From Bacteroidota bacterium (GTDB lineage Bacteria > Bacteroidota > Bacteroidia > Chitinophagales > Saprospiraceae), in assembly GCA_030147525.1 (NCBI GenBank), contig JASBVF010000048.1:38277-102276 (forward strand): a stretch of 64,000 bases of DNA, in the 5' to 3' direction. A program made the position numbers and the translations under genes. Positions within the stretch are counted from its first letter, which is position 1, and every line of letters begins with the position of its first letter. Shown in pieces: positions 31,390-40,360 of the stretch. The notes under the pieces are model-generated. The model worked only from the letters and a program-made list of their open reading frames with translations, made no database searches and had not been told where the DNA came from.

Positions 31390-33783
31390 TCAAAACTCCA
31401 CCAGCGTCACCCCGTCTCCGCCTTCGTCGTTCGCAGGATGGTAGGCGCTTTTCACTTCCCGGTATTCCCGAAGCTTTGTCCGCACAACGTTGCGCAGAGC
31501 GCCGGAGCCTTTCCCGTGTACGATGCTGAGGTGGTTGGCGCTCGTCAGCAGTGCCCGGTCGATGAAATCTTCGACGACCTTCAGCGCCTCCTGCGGCGTC
31601 ATGCCACGGATGTCGAGCTTATTTTCGAAGCCTGAATTTTGGGAAATGGTATCGCTCTGAACGCTGGTGGTGGCACGAACGTCGAGGGGCTCACGGGCGT
31701 GTTCCAGGTCCCGTAGTTTCACCGTCATTCGCATCATGCCGATGATGACGATTGCCTTGTTTTTATCGACACTTTCGACAGTACCGGTGGCGCCGCCATT
31801 GCGCATTTTGACAAAATCGCCGGGCCGGATGGCACCTTTCTTGGCCTCTTTGTACTGCACGGCGGGCGTCTGGTAAATTTCCGATTGCAACTCCCGCACG
31901 TTTTCCTCCACTTTCTTTCGCTCCTGGCGGTGTTGCTGCACAAGTTCCTTCGCTTTTTCCAGGTTTTGCTGTTCCCTGATTTCACGGACGAGGCGCTCCA
32001 GTTCCTTGTTCTCACGGGCTACCTCCTGCAGGGCCTGTTCCTTGGCTTCCAGTTTGAATTTCTTGCGGCGGTACTCAAGGTCTCGATGCAGTTCGTCGTA
32101 GTTTTTGATGAGTTTTTCGAGTTGTTTTTCCCGCTCGGTCATGGTAGCGAGTTTGTCTTCCACCTCCTTTTTTTCCCGTTGCAGGTCGATGAGCAGATCA
32201 TCCACGGCGGTCTCGCTTTTGCCGGTGCGCTTGCGGGCGTAAGCCATGATTTTTTTACTCAAACCGCTCTTCTGCGCAATTTCAAAAGCATACGAACTAC
32301 CGGGCCGCCCGACTTTAAACATGTACGTCGGCGCCAGGTGCTCCTGATCGAAAAGCATGGAGCCATTGACGATGCCTTTGTTTTTGAAGGCAAACATTTT
32401 CAGGTTAGAGTAGTGTGTGGTGATGACACCGAACACCCGGCGTTCATTGAGTTCTTTCAGGATAGCTTCCGCAATGGCGCCGCCCATTTTCGGATCGGTG
32501 CCAGAGCCGAATTCATCGATGAGCACCAGCGTTTTATCATCGGCATGTTGCAGGAAATTGCGCATGTTGACGAGGCGGCTGGAATAGGTCGAAAGGTCGT
32601 CCTCGATGGACTGCTGGTCGCCGATGTCGGCGAAAATTTTATCGAAAACCCCCATCTCGCTGATCTCGTCCATGGGTACGAGCATACCTGACTGGAGCAT
32701 GAGTTGCAGCAGCCCGACGGATTTCATCAAAATGGATTTGCCCCCGGCGTTCGGACCGGAAAGTACGACGATACGATTGTCGCCATGCAGCGTGAGGTCG
32801 AAGGGCACGGTTTCCCGGCTGAGTTTTTTATTTTTTAAAAACAGCAACGGGTGACGGCCCATCTCCGTGCCGAGGTTCGGACGGTTGACAAGCTTGGGCA
32901 TGGCGCCGTTCATCTGGTAAGCCAGGCGGGCCTTGGCGAGTATGACATCGAAGCGCACAAGCAGGGTCAAGTATTGCCGCATGGCGGGCGTGTAGGGACG
33001 CAGCGTGGCGCTGAGTTCTTTTAAAATGCGCCAGATTTCCCGGCGCTCCTCCTGCTGGAAGTCGAAGATGTCGTTGTTGATTTCGATGACTGGTTCCGGC
33101 TCGATGAAGGCGGTGCGGCCCGTGGCACTTTCGTCGTGGATGATGCCCCGGATCTTGCGTTTGTGCTCCGAAGGCACGCTGAACACCCGGCGGTTGTTGC
33201 GAATGGATTCGACGTTGTCGGTGAGCCAGCCGTTGTTGCGGTAGGTGTTGATGAGGCTGCGGAAAACCTTGTCCAACTCCCGCTCCTTGCTGATGATCAT
33301 GCGGCGGATGCGCTGCAACTCCGGCGAGGCGTCTGGGCGGATGCCACCTTCCTCATCGAAGACTTTGCCGATGGCTTCGGACAGCGTTTTATCAAAATCC
33401 ACCGGTCGCACGATGTCGTACAGCGACGGGTAAAGCTTCTGGCGTTCGGGGGTGAAAAATTTAAAAATGTCGCCGATGATGACCAGCACAGTGTTGACCC
33501 GGCGAAAACCATCTTCCGACAACACGTAGTCCTCGATGTCCAGCATTTTGAGGTCATCTGCGAGGTCTTCGTAGGCGGAGAGGGGAAAGCGGTCGGTGTT
33601 GGAAAGGGTAAGTTTGTATTCGCTGACTTCCCTGAGTTGCCGCTCGATGGATTTTACATCGGTCAGCAAGGGCATGGTTCGCACGGCTGCCTGGCCGAGT
33701 TCGCCGAGGCATTCCTTTTCGAGCAGGGCGATGATTTTGTCAAATTCGAGTCTCTCGTAGAGATCTTTAGGCTCCAGTCGCAT
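31390..33783 (-). CDS. mutS2: Endonuclease MutS2
   Basis: A 797-aa protein of the usual MutS2 length. It has the N-terminal MutS2 core (LEFDKIIALLEKECLGELGQ), and an ATPase with Walker A LSGPNAGGKSILMKSVG, Walker B TLVLIDEFGSGTDP, and ITTHYSNLKMFA. A long coiled coil lies at residues 520-640. The C-terminal Smr nuclease domain carries LDIRGMTPQEALKVVEDFID and LSIVHGKGSGALRNVV. In other bacteria MutS2 acts in recombination control and in splitting collided ribosomes, not in mismatch repair. A -7-like TAACTTTG lies 35 bp upstream of the start. Confidence 0.96.
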   Translation of the reverse strand: MRLEPKDLYERLEFDKIIALLEKECLGELGQAAVRTMPLLTDVKSIERQLREVSEYKLTLSNTDRFPLSAYEDLADDLKMLDIEDYVLSEDGFRRVNTVLVIIGDIFKFFTPERQKLYPSLYDIVRPVDFDKTLSEAIGKVFDEEGGIRPDASPELQRIRRMIISKERELDKVFRSLINTYRNNGWLTDNVESIRNNRRVFSVPSEHKRKIRGIIHDESATGRTAFIEPEPVIEINNDIFDFQQEERREIWRILKELSATLRPYTPAMRQYLTLLVRFDVILAKARLAYQMNGAMPKLVNRPNLGTEMGRHPLLFLKNKKLSRETVPFDLTLHGDNRIVVLSGPNAGGKSILMKSVGLLQLMLQSGMLVPMDEISEMGVFDKIFADIGDQQSIEDDLSTYSSRLVNMRNFLQHADDKTLVLIDEFGSGTDPKMGGAIAEAILKELNERRVFGVITTHYSNLKMFAFKNKGIVNGSMLFDQEHLAPTYMFKVGRPGSSYAFEIAQKSGLSKKIMAYARKRTGKSETAVDDLLIDLQREKKEVEDKLATMTEREKQLEKLIKNYDELHRDLEYRRKKFKLEAKEQALQEVARENKELERLVREIREQQNLEKAKELVQQHRQERKKVEENVRELQSEIYQTPAVQYKEAKKGAIRPGDFVKMRNGGATGTVESVDKNKAIVIIGMMRMTVKLRDLEHAREPLDVRATTSVQSDTISQNSGFENKLDIRGMTPQEALKVVEDFIDRALLTSANHLSIVHGKGSGALRNVVRTKLREYREVKSAYHPANDEGGDGVTLVEF

Positions 33784-33817
33784 GGTTCGTCAATTTCCGG
33801 TGTTGCAAAAAAGTTGG

Positions 33818-33825
33818 CAAAGTTA
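33818..33825 (-). promoter_or_regulatory. Candidate -7 element for mutS2
   Basis: The minus strand reads TAACTTTG, an exact TAnnTTTG match to the Bacteroidota -7 box, 35 bp ahead of the start codon. A TTTG lies only 13 bp further upstream, so no well-spaced -33 element is seen. Confidence 0.35.
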
Positions 33826-33938
33826 AGGGGAATGGGAACAAATGGTTCGGCATGAAGTTCCTGACCTTTCAAGTTTTTTCACTTCAGGGCAAACCCTGTG
33901 GGGTGTTTTACCCGTCTGTCTTCCCAAAATCTATTTTT

Positions 33939-34634
33939 ATGAAATACCAAATTTTCGTTTTGCCGCTTTTGACACTGATGTTTTTCACCGCCTGCAAAAA
34001 GGATGAAGTGAAGCCAAATGACTCTCGGAATCCGAACCCCATCCGCTTTGACAACCCCACAGTGGGGCAAACAAGCCGCTACGTTCGTTTCAGCGACTCC
34101 AATGCGAACGACGATGACAACAGTTTCAATTTCATCAAAGACACCCTGGTACTGGAAATCGTCGCCTCGGATGCGAACGGTTTCAAAGTAAAAGAATCCC
34201 TTACGCCTGGCTCAAGTTGCCTAACGCAAACGGAAAACCCCTGCTCCACGGACGCCATTTTTTATTATTTCAAAATAGAAAACGACACCGTGACACTCTA
34301 CGATCCGCTCGAACCGGCAGCCTGCTGCCCGATGATGTTCTGGCATTCGTTCAAGCTGCCGCTTACGGTGGCGGATCATCTTTTTACAGTGGACAAATGG
34401 AAACTCATCGCCCCGTCAACGGTGACAAATTGCCCCGAATCAGGCAGGGTGGAAAATTTTTCACAGTTCGGAACGAACTACGGAACGATGAAAGTGACCT
34501 CCACGCTTAGCTGCAACCGGGCTTTCGACGGCCACGATTACACCTACGTTTACTCTGCTTCGAAAGGCATCGTGCGGTATTACGAGATTGGCTCCTGGAT
34601 TCCGACGGGCACCGGCTGGTACCTGCTGAATTGA
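33939..34634 (+). CDS. Lipoprotein of unknown function, 231 aa
   Basis: The ATG at 33939 begins a lipoprotein signal peptide with lipobox FFTAC followed by KKDE. The mature domain is beta-rich with aromatic residues (YVRFSDSNANDDDNSFNF, LVLEIVASDANGFKVKESL) and ends GSWIPTGTGWYLLN. Five Cys in the mature part suggest disulfides. I recognise no family. It is divergent from mutS2 and convergent with the NADH dehydrogenase gene, with a strong terminator between. Confidence 0.75.
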   Translation: MKYQIFVLPLLTLMFFTACKKDEVKPNDSRNPNPIRFDNPTVGQTSRYVRFSDSNANDDDNSFNFIKDTLVLEIVASDANGFKVKESLTPGSSCLTQTENPCSTDAIFYYFKIENDTVTLYDPLEPAACCPMMFWHSFKLPLTVADHLFTVDKWKLIAPSTVTNCPESGRVENFSQFGTNYGTMKVTSTLSCNRAFDGHDYTYVYSASKGIVRYYEIGSWIPTGTGWYLLN

Positions 34635-34660
34635 CGGTGGACGGCTGCTCTTCAAAACCT

Positions 34661-34696
34661 TACCGGGTTCTTCGGCCTAAACCGAAGAACCCGGTA
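34661..34696. terminator. Bidirectional terminator hairpin between convergent genes
   Basis: A perfect 15-bp stem (TACCGGGTTCTTCGG with its complement) and a 6-nt loop lie between the lipoprotein stop (34634) and the end of the NADH dehydrogenase gene (34728). Short T-runs follow on the plus strand. A run of CTCATT-type repeats sits just beyond it at about 34700-34728. Confidence 0.85.
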
Positions 34697-34727
34697 TTTT
34701 CTCTCATTCTCTCATTCTCTCATTCAC

Positions 34728-36035
34728 TCACGCCACCAACTCTCCTTCCTCTTCCTCCTTGCCCCTTGGCCTGATCATCAGGCGCAGTGACTGATCGTAA
34801 GTGAAATAGCTCCACGCCCAGTTGATGAACACGAACAGCCGGTTTTTCACGCCGAGGATTTCCATCAAATGCACTATCAGCCACAGCATCCAGGCGATGA
34901 AGCCGGTGAAACGAATGCCCGGCAGGTCGGCTACGGCGAGGTTGCGGCCCACTGTGGCGAGGGCGCCTTTGTGAAAATATTTGTACGGTTTCAGCGGCTC
35001 ATTTTTGGCCAATCGCAGGAAGTTTTTCGCCAGGTTACCGGCCTGCTGGATGGCGACGGTCGCCACTTGTGGGTGCCCGTTCGGGTAATCTTCCGTGGCC
35101 ATCAGCGCCAGATCGCCGATGACAAAAATGTGAGGATTTTCCTTTAACCGGTTGAACTCATCCACGATGAGGCGGCTGCCCCTTCCGAACGCTTCGGGAC
35201 GCAAGCCCGGCACTTCGTTGCCCCGCACACCGGCTGCCCAGATGAGCGTTTCCGTGTGAAGCGTTTCACCGTTGGCGAGTTCGGCCTGCTGGCCGTCGTA
35301 GTCTTTCACGTAAGTATCCAGCAGCACTTTCACGCCGAGGCGTTCGAGGTACTCCTTGCCCTTGGCGGAAGATTTTTCGGAGTAGCCGTTGAGCACCTTC
35401 GGCGAGGCTTCGAGCAGGTGGATTTGCATTTTGGTGAAATCCAGCTCCGGGTAGTCCTTCGGCAGGATGTAACTTTTCATTTCCGCCAAAGCGCCTGCCA
35501 ATTCCACACCCGTCGGGCCGCCGCCGACGATGACGATGTTGAGCAACCGTGCGGCGATTTCAGGGTCCGGCTCGTTGAGCGCTTTTTCAAAATTATCGAG
35601 AATGGTGTTGCGCAGGTTGATGGCCTCGCTGAGCGATTTCATGGAAATGGCATGGCGGCGCAGGTTCTGGTTACCAAAAAAATTGGTGCGTGCGCCAATG
35701 GCAAGCACGAGGTAGTCGTAGCTCAGTTCGCCGATGTCGGTCGTGATGGTGCGGTTTTCAGCGTCCACTTTCTCCAGACTGGCCACCCGGAAGTGGATGT
35801 CTTTTTGTTCCTGGAAAATTTTGCGGAGCGGAAAAGAAATGGCGCTCGGTTCCAAGCCCGCCGTAGCCACCTGGTAAAACAGCGGCTGGAATTGGTGGTA
35901 GTTATTTTTATCCAGTAAAACGACCTGGAAATTGCTTTTGCGGAGGGTCTTCGCCAGCTTCAGTCCGGCGAAGCCGCCGCCGGCAATGACGATGCGTTTT
36001 TTACCCGTGTCGGGTATGTTTGCGATGATTTTCAT
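34728..36035 (-). CDS. ndh: Type II NADH:quinone oxidoreductase (NDH-2)
   Basis: A 435-aa flavoprotein from the ATG at 36035; a longer frame adds 21 residues without domain content. The FAD-binding Rossmann motif is IVIAGGGFAGLKLAKTL, followed by the NDH-2 hallmark FQPLFYQVATAGLEPSAI. The NADH-binding motif is NIVIVGGGPTGVELAGALAE. The second FAD site is IFVIGDLALM, and the C-terminal membrane-associating amphipathic region is WMLWLIVHLMEILGVKNRLF. It oxidises NADH and passes electrons to quinone at the inner membrane without pumping protons. It is divergent from the RidA-family gene. Confidence 0.95.
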   Translation of the reverse strand: MKIIANIPDTGKKRIVIAGGGFAGLKLAKTLRKSNFQVVLLDKNNYHQFQPLFYQVATAGLEPSAISFPLRKIFQEQKDIHFRVASLEKVDAENRTITTDIGELSYDYLVLAIGARTNFFGNQNLRRHAISMKSLSEAINLRNTILDNFEKALNEPDPEIAARLLNIVIVGGGPTGVELAGALAEMKSYILPKDYPELDFTKMQIHLLEASPKVLNGYSEKSSAKGKEYLERLGVKVLLDTYVKDYDGQQAELANGETLHTETLIWAAGVRGNEVPGLRPEAFGRGSRLIVDEFNRLKENPHIFVIGDLALMATEDYPNGHPQVATVAIQQAGNLAKNFLRLAKNEPLKPYKYFHKGALATVGRNLAVADLPGIRFTGFIAWMLWLIVHLMEILGVKNRLFVFINWAWSYFTYDQSLRLMIRPRGKEEEEGELVA

Positions 36036-36189
36036 GTTTCGGTGATTTCTGTTTCGCAATTGAAACAACAAATCTATTTCCATGTTCGCATCCTTCAAAA
36101 CCGGTACTTTTCAGTGTTTTTCCCTTGATTTTCAATGTTTTAAAAAATGAAATGTGGGCATGGTAAGCCTTGAAGTGGTTTTGTTCCTC

Positions 36190-36220
36190 TTTTTTCAGGT
36201 GGAGGGAAATTTTATCTTTG
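36190..36220 (+). promoter_or_regulatory. Candidate promoter of the exported RidA-family gene
   Basis: TTTT at 36190-36193, a 19-bp spacer and TATCTTTG at 36213-36220 match the TTTG-N19-TAnnTTTG Bacteroidota promoter with one mismatch. The start codon lies 40 bp downstream. Confidence 0.45.
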
Positions 36221-36260
36221 ATCTGAGTCTGAAAAAATATCTTCAACAAAACGTAAAATC

Positions 36261-36821
36261 ATGAAAAACACCTTCCTGTTTTGCTTAGCCGTGCTGGCTT
36301 TCTCCTGTAATTCTGAAGTGACTACGGAAAACTCGCAGCCTGCGCAGACGGCTGAACCTGACTACGACCCCGAAGCCAAACTCAAAGCCCTCGGCATCGA
36401 ATTGCCGGAAGCAGCTACTCCCGTCGCCAACTACGTCAACGCCGTGCGCACCGGCAACCTGCTTTTTTTGGCTGGAAAAGGCCCCTCGCTGCCCGGCGGC
36501 GGCTACATCACCGGCAAGGTCAACGCTGACCTGACCGTGGAGCAGGGCTACGAAGCCGCCCGCCTCACCGGCATCAACCAGTTGGCCGTGCTCAAGGCCG
36601 AACTCGGCGATTTGAAAAAAGTAAAACGCATCGTGAAAGTGCTGGGCATGGTCAACTGCACACCCGATTTCGCCAACCAGCCGGAGGTCGTTAACGGCTT
36701 CTCCGACCTGATGGTGGAGGTCTTCGGCGAGCGTGGCAAACATGCACGGTCGGCGGTGGGGATGGGCTCGCTGCCCAGGAATATTGCCGTGGAAGTGGAG
36801 ATGATCGTGGAGGTGGAGTAG
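36261..36821 (+). CDS. RidA/YjgF-family protein with lipoprotein signal peptide
   Basis: A 186-aa protein. Residues 1-17 form a lipoprotein signal (FLFCLAVLAFSC), so the protein is probably periplasmic or membrane-tethered. Residues 45-186 are a RidA/YjgF domain: YVNAVRTGNLLFLAGKGPSL, then VKRIVKVLGMVNCTPDFANQ, then HARSAVGMGSLPRNIAVEVE. The Arg in ARSAVG is the conserved imine/enamine-binding residue. RidA proteins normally work in the cytoplasm on 2-aminoacrylate, so the export signal is unusual, and another small carbonyl or imine substrate is possible. Confidence 0.9.
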   Translation: MKNTFLFCLAVLAFSCNSEVTTENSQPAQTAEPDYDPEAKLKALGIELPEAATPVANYVNAVRTGNLLFLAGKGPSLPGGGYITGKVNADLTVEQGYEAARLTGINQLAVLKAELGDLKKVKRIVKVLGMVNCTPDFANQPEVVNGFSDLMVEVFGERGKHARSAVGMGSLPRNIAVEVEMIVEVE

Positions 36822-36906
36822 TGATTAGTGAATTGGTGAATTGGTGAATTAGTGAATTGGGGCGGGGCGCAGCCCAATTTACCAGTTCACTAATTCACCA
36901 ATTCAC
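36822..36906. repeat. Long imperfect inverted repeat (hairpin) after the RidA gene
   Basis: The left arm consists of repeated GTGAATTG units and the right arm of their near complements (CCAATTTACCAGTTCACTAA). The two are separated by a GC-rich loop of about 12 bp. The paired arms are about 35 bp long with several mismatches. It lies between the RidA stop and the lipoprotein remnant at 36907, and could terminate transcription in both directions. Confidence 0.6.
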
Positions 36907-37008
36907 TCATTTGGTAAAAATCTTCTCCACCCGTATCAGGTCTGGCACGTCCTTCCACTCGTTGTCGTAGCGCTCCCACTCGATCTCAACGGGGATCGGG
37001 AATTGCAG
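36907..37008 (-). pseudogene. C-terminal remnant of the lipoprotein gene at 40361-40678
   Basis: The minus strand reads LLQFPIPVEIEWERYDNEWK and on to a TGA at 36907. This matches the C-terminus of the intact gene 3.4 kb away (LQLPIPVEVEWERYDNEWKD) at most positions. The N-terminal two thirds, including the signal peptide, are missing, so it is a truncated duplicate. Confidence 0.85.
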
Positions 37009-37013
37009 TAAAA

Positions 37014-37093
37014 TTCGCTCTTATATCGGTTTGATTATCCACATTTTTGGCTGCCTTGGCTTTATGGGTGTTCAACCCCTAATTCGCATAATT
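37014..37093 (+). repeat. Direct repeat flanking the M4 protease block, left copy
   Basis: About 80 bp running from CGCTCTTATATCGGTTTGAT to CCCCTAATTCGCATAATT. It aligns with 40256-40347 in the same orientation, with a 12-bp gap and scattered mismatches. The two copies bracket the M4 metalloprotease and the AT-rich gene at 39524. Confidence 0.8.
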
Positions 37094-37180
37094 AAGCAAA
37101 TTTGCCTAATAGCAGAACTATCCCTTATTTTATCTTGCTGCCATTCTTTAACTTTTTCTCGACGTTGCTTTTTGTTTGGT

Positions 37181-37188
37181 TAAATTTG
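37181..37188 (+). promoter_or_regulatory. Candidate -7 element for the M4 protease gene
   Basis: TAAATTTG is an exact TAnnTTTG match, 44 bp ahead of the start at 37233. The best upstream partner is a TTTT at 37154, at a rather long 23-bp spacing. Confidence 0.35.
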
Positions 37189-37232
37189 CAACTAAAGATT
37201 TGCAACTCTGGAAAACTAATCTCACTCCTACC

Positions 37233-39458
37233 ATGAAATCTCTATTTTATTTCAGCAAAGCTCCAATGTTGGCCGTACTAATGTGCCTACTGGCTGTGGG
37301 AAAACTTTATTCCCAGTTTGTGCCGAAAGCGGTGCGGACAGATAACACTGTAATCCAAGGATTGGCCACTTTGGTGGAGCCGCACGGGTGGCTTCATTTC
37401 AATGAAACATCCAACCTTGATCCCGACAGTTATTTCAACAATTATGCGACAGCGATGGGCCTGGGCGAAAATGACGAAATGGTAAAAACCGATGAATGGG
37501 AAGATGAAGGACAAACACATTTCAGGTTCAGGCAGTACCACAAGTCCATCCCTGTGAAGTATGGGGATTACATCCTCCATGCAAAGAACTGTAAGGTAAT
37601 TTTAGCTCACGGGAAATTGGTCGAAAACCTGGACATTGTCCTGCCAGCAACCTTGAGCGAGGCAACTGCCCTCCAGAATGCACTGGATGCCATTGGTGCT
37701 GCCAAGTATGCCTGGGAAGACCCTGATTGGGAGTACCAGGCACAAGAAGATATGGAGGACCCCAATGCCACTTGGTACCCGGATGGGGAACTTGAAATCT
37801 TTGGTGAACCGGATGTTGACATGACGGACGACAATTTCAACCTTGCTTACAGGTTTCAAATACGTTCCATTGACCCTTTTGAATCCCGCATAGTATATGT
37901 GGATGCTCACAACGGCCAAATACTGTCCAACCTGGATGCACACGTTCATGCAACGGGTACCTGCACCACGCTTTTTTATGGCACCCGCACCTTTGAAACC
38001 GAACAAAGGGGCTGGCCTAACAATGATTTCATCCTGAAAGACAAAACAAGGGGGGACAAGATTTGGACGAAAAAGCACAACGCTGCAACCAGCCCATGGT
38101 GGGTCATACCTAATGTCACCGATGACAACAATTCTTGGGGAACTCCCAATGCCCCTTCAACCACCGCACACTGGGCAGCACAGATGGCGTGGGATTATTT
38201 TTTGGACAAATGGAATTGGGAAGGCTGTGATGGAAAAGGGAGACAACTTCGTTTACTTGCTGAATATAATCAGACGATTTACGATGCATATCCAAGACTG
38301 GACTTTATAGGTATAAATACCAATGGCGGAAACCATGATGCTACTTTAGACAGAATTGGGCACGAATTTACACATGGGGTGGCGCACCACAAGGCAAAAT
38401 TAACTTTTAGCACAACAGGTGAGGCATCAGCCTTAATGGAATCCTTTTGTGACATATTCGGTGAAGCGATAGAGAGAAATGTTTTGGGCAATAACGATTG
38501 GTTGTTTGGTGCTGACAATGGAGCAACAGAAAGGGATTTGGCCGTGCCAACAAATTTTGGCCACCCCAATACTTATCTTCAGTCTGGCTTTTGGAGTACA
38601 ACAGGAGACGCTCATACGAACGCCGGAGTTCAAAACAGGTGGTTCAATTTGTTAGCAGTCGGCGGCACACAAAACGGTATCACCGTTGTGGGCATTGGGT
38701 TCGACAAAGCGGTCCGGGTTGCAAAAGGAAACCTATTCAACTTTATGACACCTGGCTCCAACTATGCTGATGCAAGGACAGGGGCTATAGCCACTTCTAC
38801 AGCAATCTGGGGGAAATGCTCCAACGAGACCATCCAAACAACAAATGCTTGGGCAGCATGTGGGGTGGGGGCTGTCTTTGCGGGGTGCATGTTCAACATC
38901 ACCGGTCCTTATGCCATGTGTGCCAATTACCCCAATGCCGAAAACTGGTTGGCCAATGTGCTTCCCGGTGAATCGGTAACATGGACTTATCCAGGTTGGT
39001 GGAACGTCACTATAAGCGGGGACGGGCTTGCTTTGAATGGCTTCTTTTCCTTGCCAACCTTACCCGTTTCGGTAGAGTTGACAGCGACATCTTCTTCCAA
39101 CGCTTCAGCTTCCTATTCTGTGCTTGTGGAAGAATGTATTGCCCCTCCCTTCCATTGTGGCGGAACACAGGGTTTATTAGCCCCACCTTCAAATAGGTTC
39201 ACTCCCAAAGAACATTTGCATAGCAAAACGACCGTTTTCCCCAATCCCACTAACGGGCGGATTACTTGTGTGAACCAAACACTGGCCGAGGTTACCTGTA
39301 AGGTCGTAGTAGTTGACTTGTTTGGTAGGGTACTGCTGGAAATACAAGCAAATGGTTCAGTATTTGAAATCGACACCGAGCCTTTGTCCCCCGGCCTTTA
39401 TTTTTTGAAGATAAATTATCCGGACAGCATAGAGACCACCAGTTTTGTGAAGAATTAA
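37233..39458 (+). CDS. Thermolysin-like (M4) metalloprotease with T9SS sorting domain
   Basis: A 741-aa protein from the ATG at 37233, with signal peptide (MLAVLMCLLAVGKLYSQ). Residues 25-245 are an FTP/PepSY-type propeptide (VYVDAHNGQILSNLDAHVHA at its end). The M4 catalytic domain has zinc motif HEFTH at 377-381 and the likely third ligand Glu403 in SALMESFCDIFGE. The AWAACGVGA region follows later, where M4 enzymes normally show WxxVGV. The C-terminus is a type A T9SS sorting domain (VFPNPTNGRITC, then PLSPGLYFLKINYP). The enzyme should be secreted to the surface or medium. Base composition is lower in GC than the flanking core genes. Confidence 0.93.
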   Translation: MKSLFYFSKAPMLAVLMCLLAVGKLYSQFVPKAVRTDNTVIQGLATLVEPHGWLHFNETSNLDPDSYFNNYATAMGLGENDEMVKTDEWEDEGQTHFRFRQYHKSIPVKYGDYILHAKNCKVILAHGKLVENLDIVLPATLSEATALQNALDAIGAAKYAWEDPDWEYQAQEDMEDPNATWYPDGELEIFGEPDVDMTDDNFNLAYRFQIRSIDPFESRIVYVDAHNGQILSNLDAHVHATGTCTTLFYGTRTFETEQRGWPNNDFILKDKTRGDKIWTKKHNAATSPWWVIPNVTDDNNSWGTPNAPSTTAHWAAQMAWDYFLDKWNWEGCDGKGRQLRLLAEYNQTIYDAYPRLDFIGINTNGGNHDATLDRIGHEFTHGVAHHKAKLTFSTTGEASALMESFCDIFGEAIERNVLGNNDWLFGADNGATERDLAVPTNFGHPNTYLQSGFWSTTGDAHTNAGVQNRWFNLLAVGGTQNGITVVGIGFDKAVRVAKGNLFNFMTPGSNYADARTGAIATSTAIWGKCSNETIQTTNAWAACGVGAVFAGCMFNITGPYAMCANYPNAENWLANVLPGESVTWTYPGWWNVTISGDGLALNGFFSLPTLPVSVELTATSSSNASASYSVLVEECIAPPFHCGGTQGLLAPPSNRFTPKEHLHSKTTVFPNPTNGRITCVNQTLAEVTCKVVVVDLFGRVLLEIQANGSVFEIDTEPLSPGLYFLKINYPDSIETTSFVKN

Positions 39459-39480
39459 AAAAAGCCTTTGCATAAACTAT

Positions 39481-39506
39481 AAGACAGGGCAACATGGCCC
39501 TGTCTT
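39481..39506 (+). terminator. Intrinsic terminator after the M4 protease gene
   Basis: A perfect 10-bp stem (AAGACAGGGC / GCCCTGTCTT) with a 6-nt loop lies 22 bp after the protease stop. It is followed by TTCTTT. Confidence 0.85.
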
Positions 39507-39523
39507 TTCTTTAAAATTCAAGC

Positions 39524-40147
39524 ATGATAAAGACGCTGCTACTGATTCTGATGATTTTTCCTGTACTTCTTTTATCAGGTCAGGATTATTCGAACTTGAC
39601 AAAGAAAAACAAGCAGAATTTGATTCAAACAAAGTATCGGATTGATTACTTCAAAGACCATGAACCAATCTTGTATGCTGGTTTTTTTTATCCTTCCATA
39701 TCATACAGGCATTATTTTAAAAAGTGGCAAACCTTCTTTGAGATTGAGCTTGATCTACTAACTATGATGCACTCATACCCTGACTTGGATTTTTCAGATC
39801 TTGGAAAAGTGACATACAGGGGGCAAGGGGTATTGAAGCCCAAGATAGGTAGCTATTTAACAGTAACCCATAGGCTTGATATAATGGTTAATGGAGGAAT
39901 TGCATATAGACATGGACAGGAAAATATAATTTCTACAATATTTTATTGGCCGAATGGTACTTACCATGCAGTGACGGCACCATTTCGGTATAATGATTTT
40001 GGGCTTAGTACATCTGTTGAAATATTATACCGTTACGGCAAACGCTGGCACTTGTCATTGGATGCAGGCGGTGAGCGTTATTTGATAAGAAAAATAACAA
40101 CGAAAGAACAATTGTATATCGGCATTGGCATCGGCTATGCCTTTTAA
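39524..40147 (+). CDS. Exported beta-strand-rich protein of unknown function, AT-rich
   Basis: A 207-aa protein with signal peptide (TLLLILMIFPVLLLSGQ). The mature part is amphipathic strands: ILYAGFFYPSISYRHYFKKW, LKPKIGSYLTVTHRLDIMVN, LYIGIGIGYAF at the end. A small outer-membrane barrel is likely from the alternating pattern and the C-terminal Phe. It is among the most AT-rich genes in the window and lies in the repeat-flanked block with the M4 protease, consistent with acquisition from elsewhere. Confidence 0.7.
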   Translation: MIKTLLLILMIFPVLLLSGQDYSNLTKKNKQNLIQTKYRIDYFKDHEPILYAGFFYPSISYRHYFKKWQTFFEIELDLLTMMHSYPDLDFSDLGKVTYRGQGVLKPKIGSYLTVTHRLDIMVNGGIAYRHGQENIISTIFYWPNGTYHAVTAPFRYNDFGLSTSVEILYRYGKRWHLSLDAGGERYLIRKITTKEQLYIGIGIGYAF

Positions 40148-40255
40148 TCTGACCTACATACGTCTGCGAGTGCTATATTGAGAAACTTTGTTGGCATTGC
40201 CAAAGATTCCCCAACAATAGTTCAATAGAAATCACAGACTAGAGTGCCTCAAAAA

Positions 40256-40347
40256 TCCGTTCTTATCAAGGTTTGATTGTCCACATCTTTGTCAAAGTTT
40301 CAGCGGCTTTGGCTTTGTGGGTCTTCAACCCCCTAATTCGCATAATT
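40256..40347 (+). repeat. Direct repeat flanking the M4 protease block, right copy
   Basis: This runs from TCCGTTCTTATCAAGGTTTG to ACCCCCTAATTCGCATAATT and is the counterpart of 37014-37093. It ends 14 bp before the intact lipoprotein gene at 40361. Confidence 0.8.
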
Positions 40348-40360
40348 TCTCAATTTTAAC

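Noticed and set aside
34700..34728. CTCATT repeats considered as a CRISPR or microsatellite
   Set aside because: They are only a few very short units with no spacers and no cas genes nearby.
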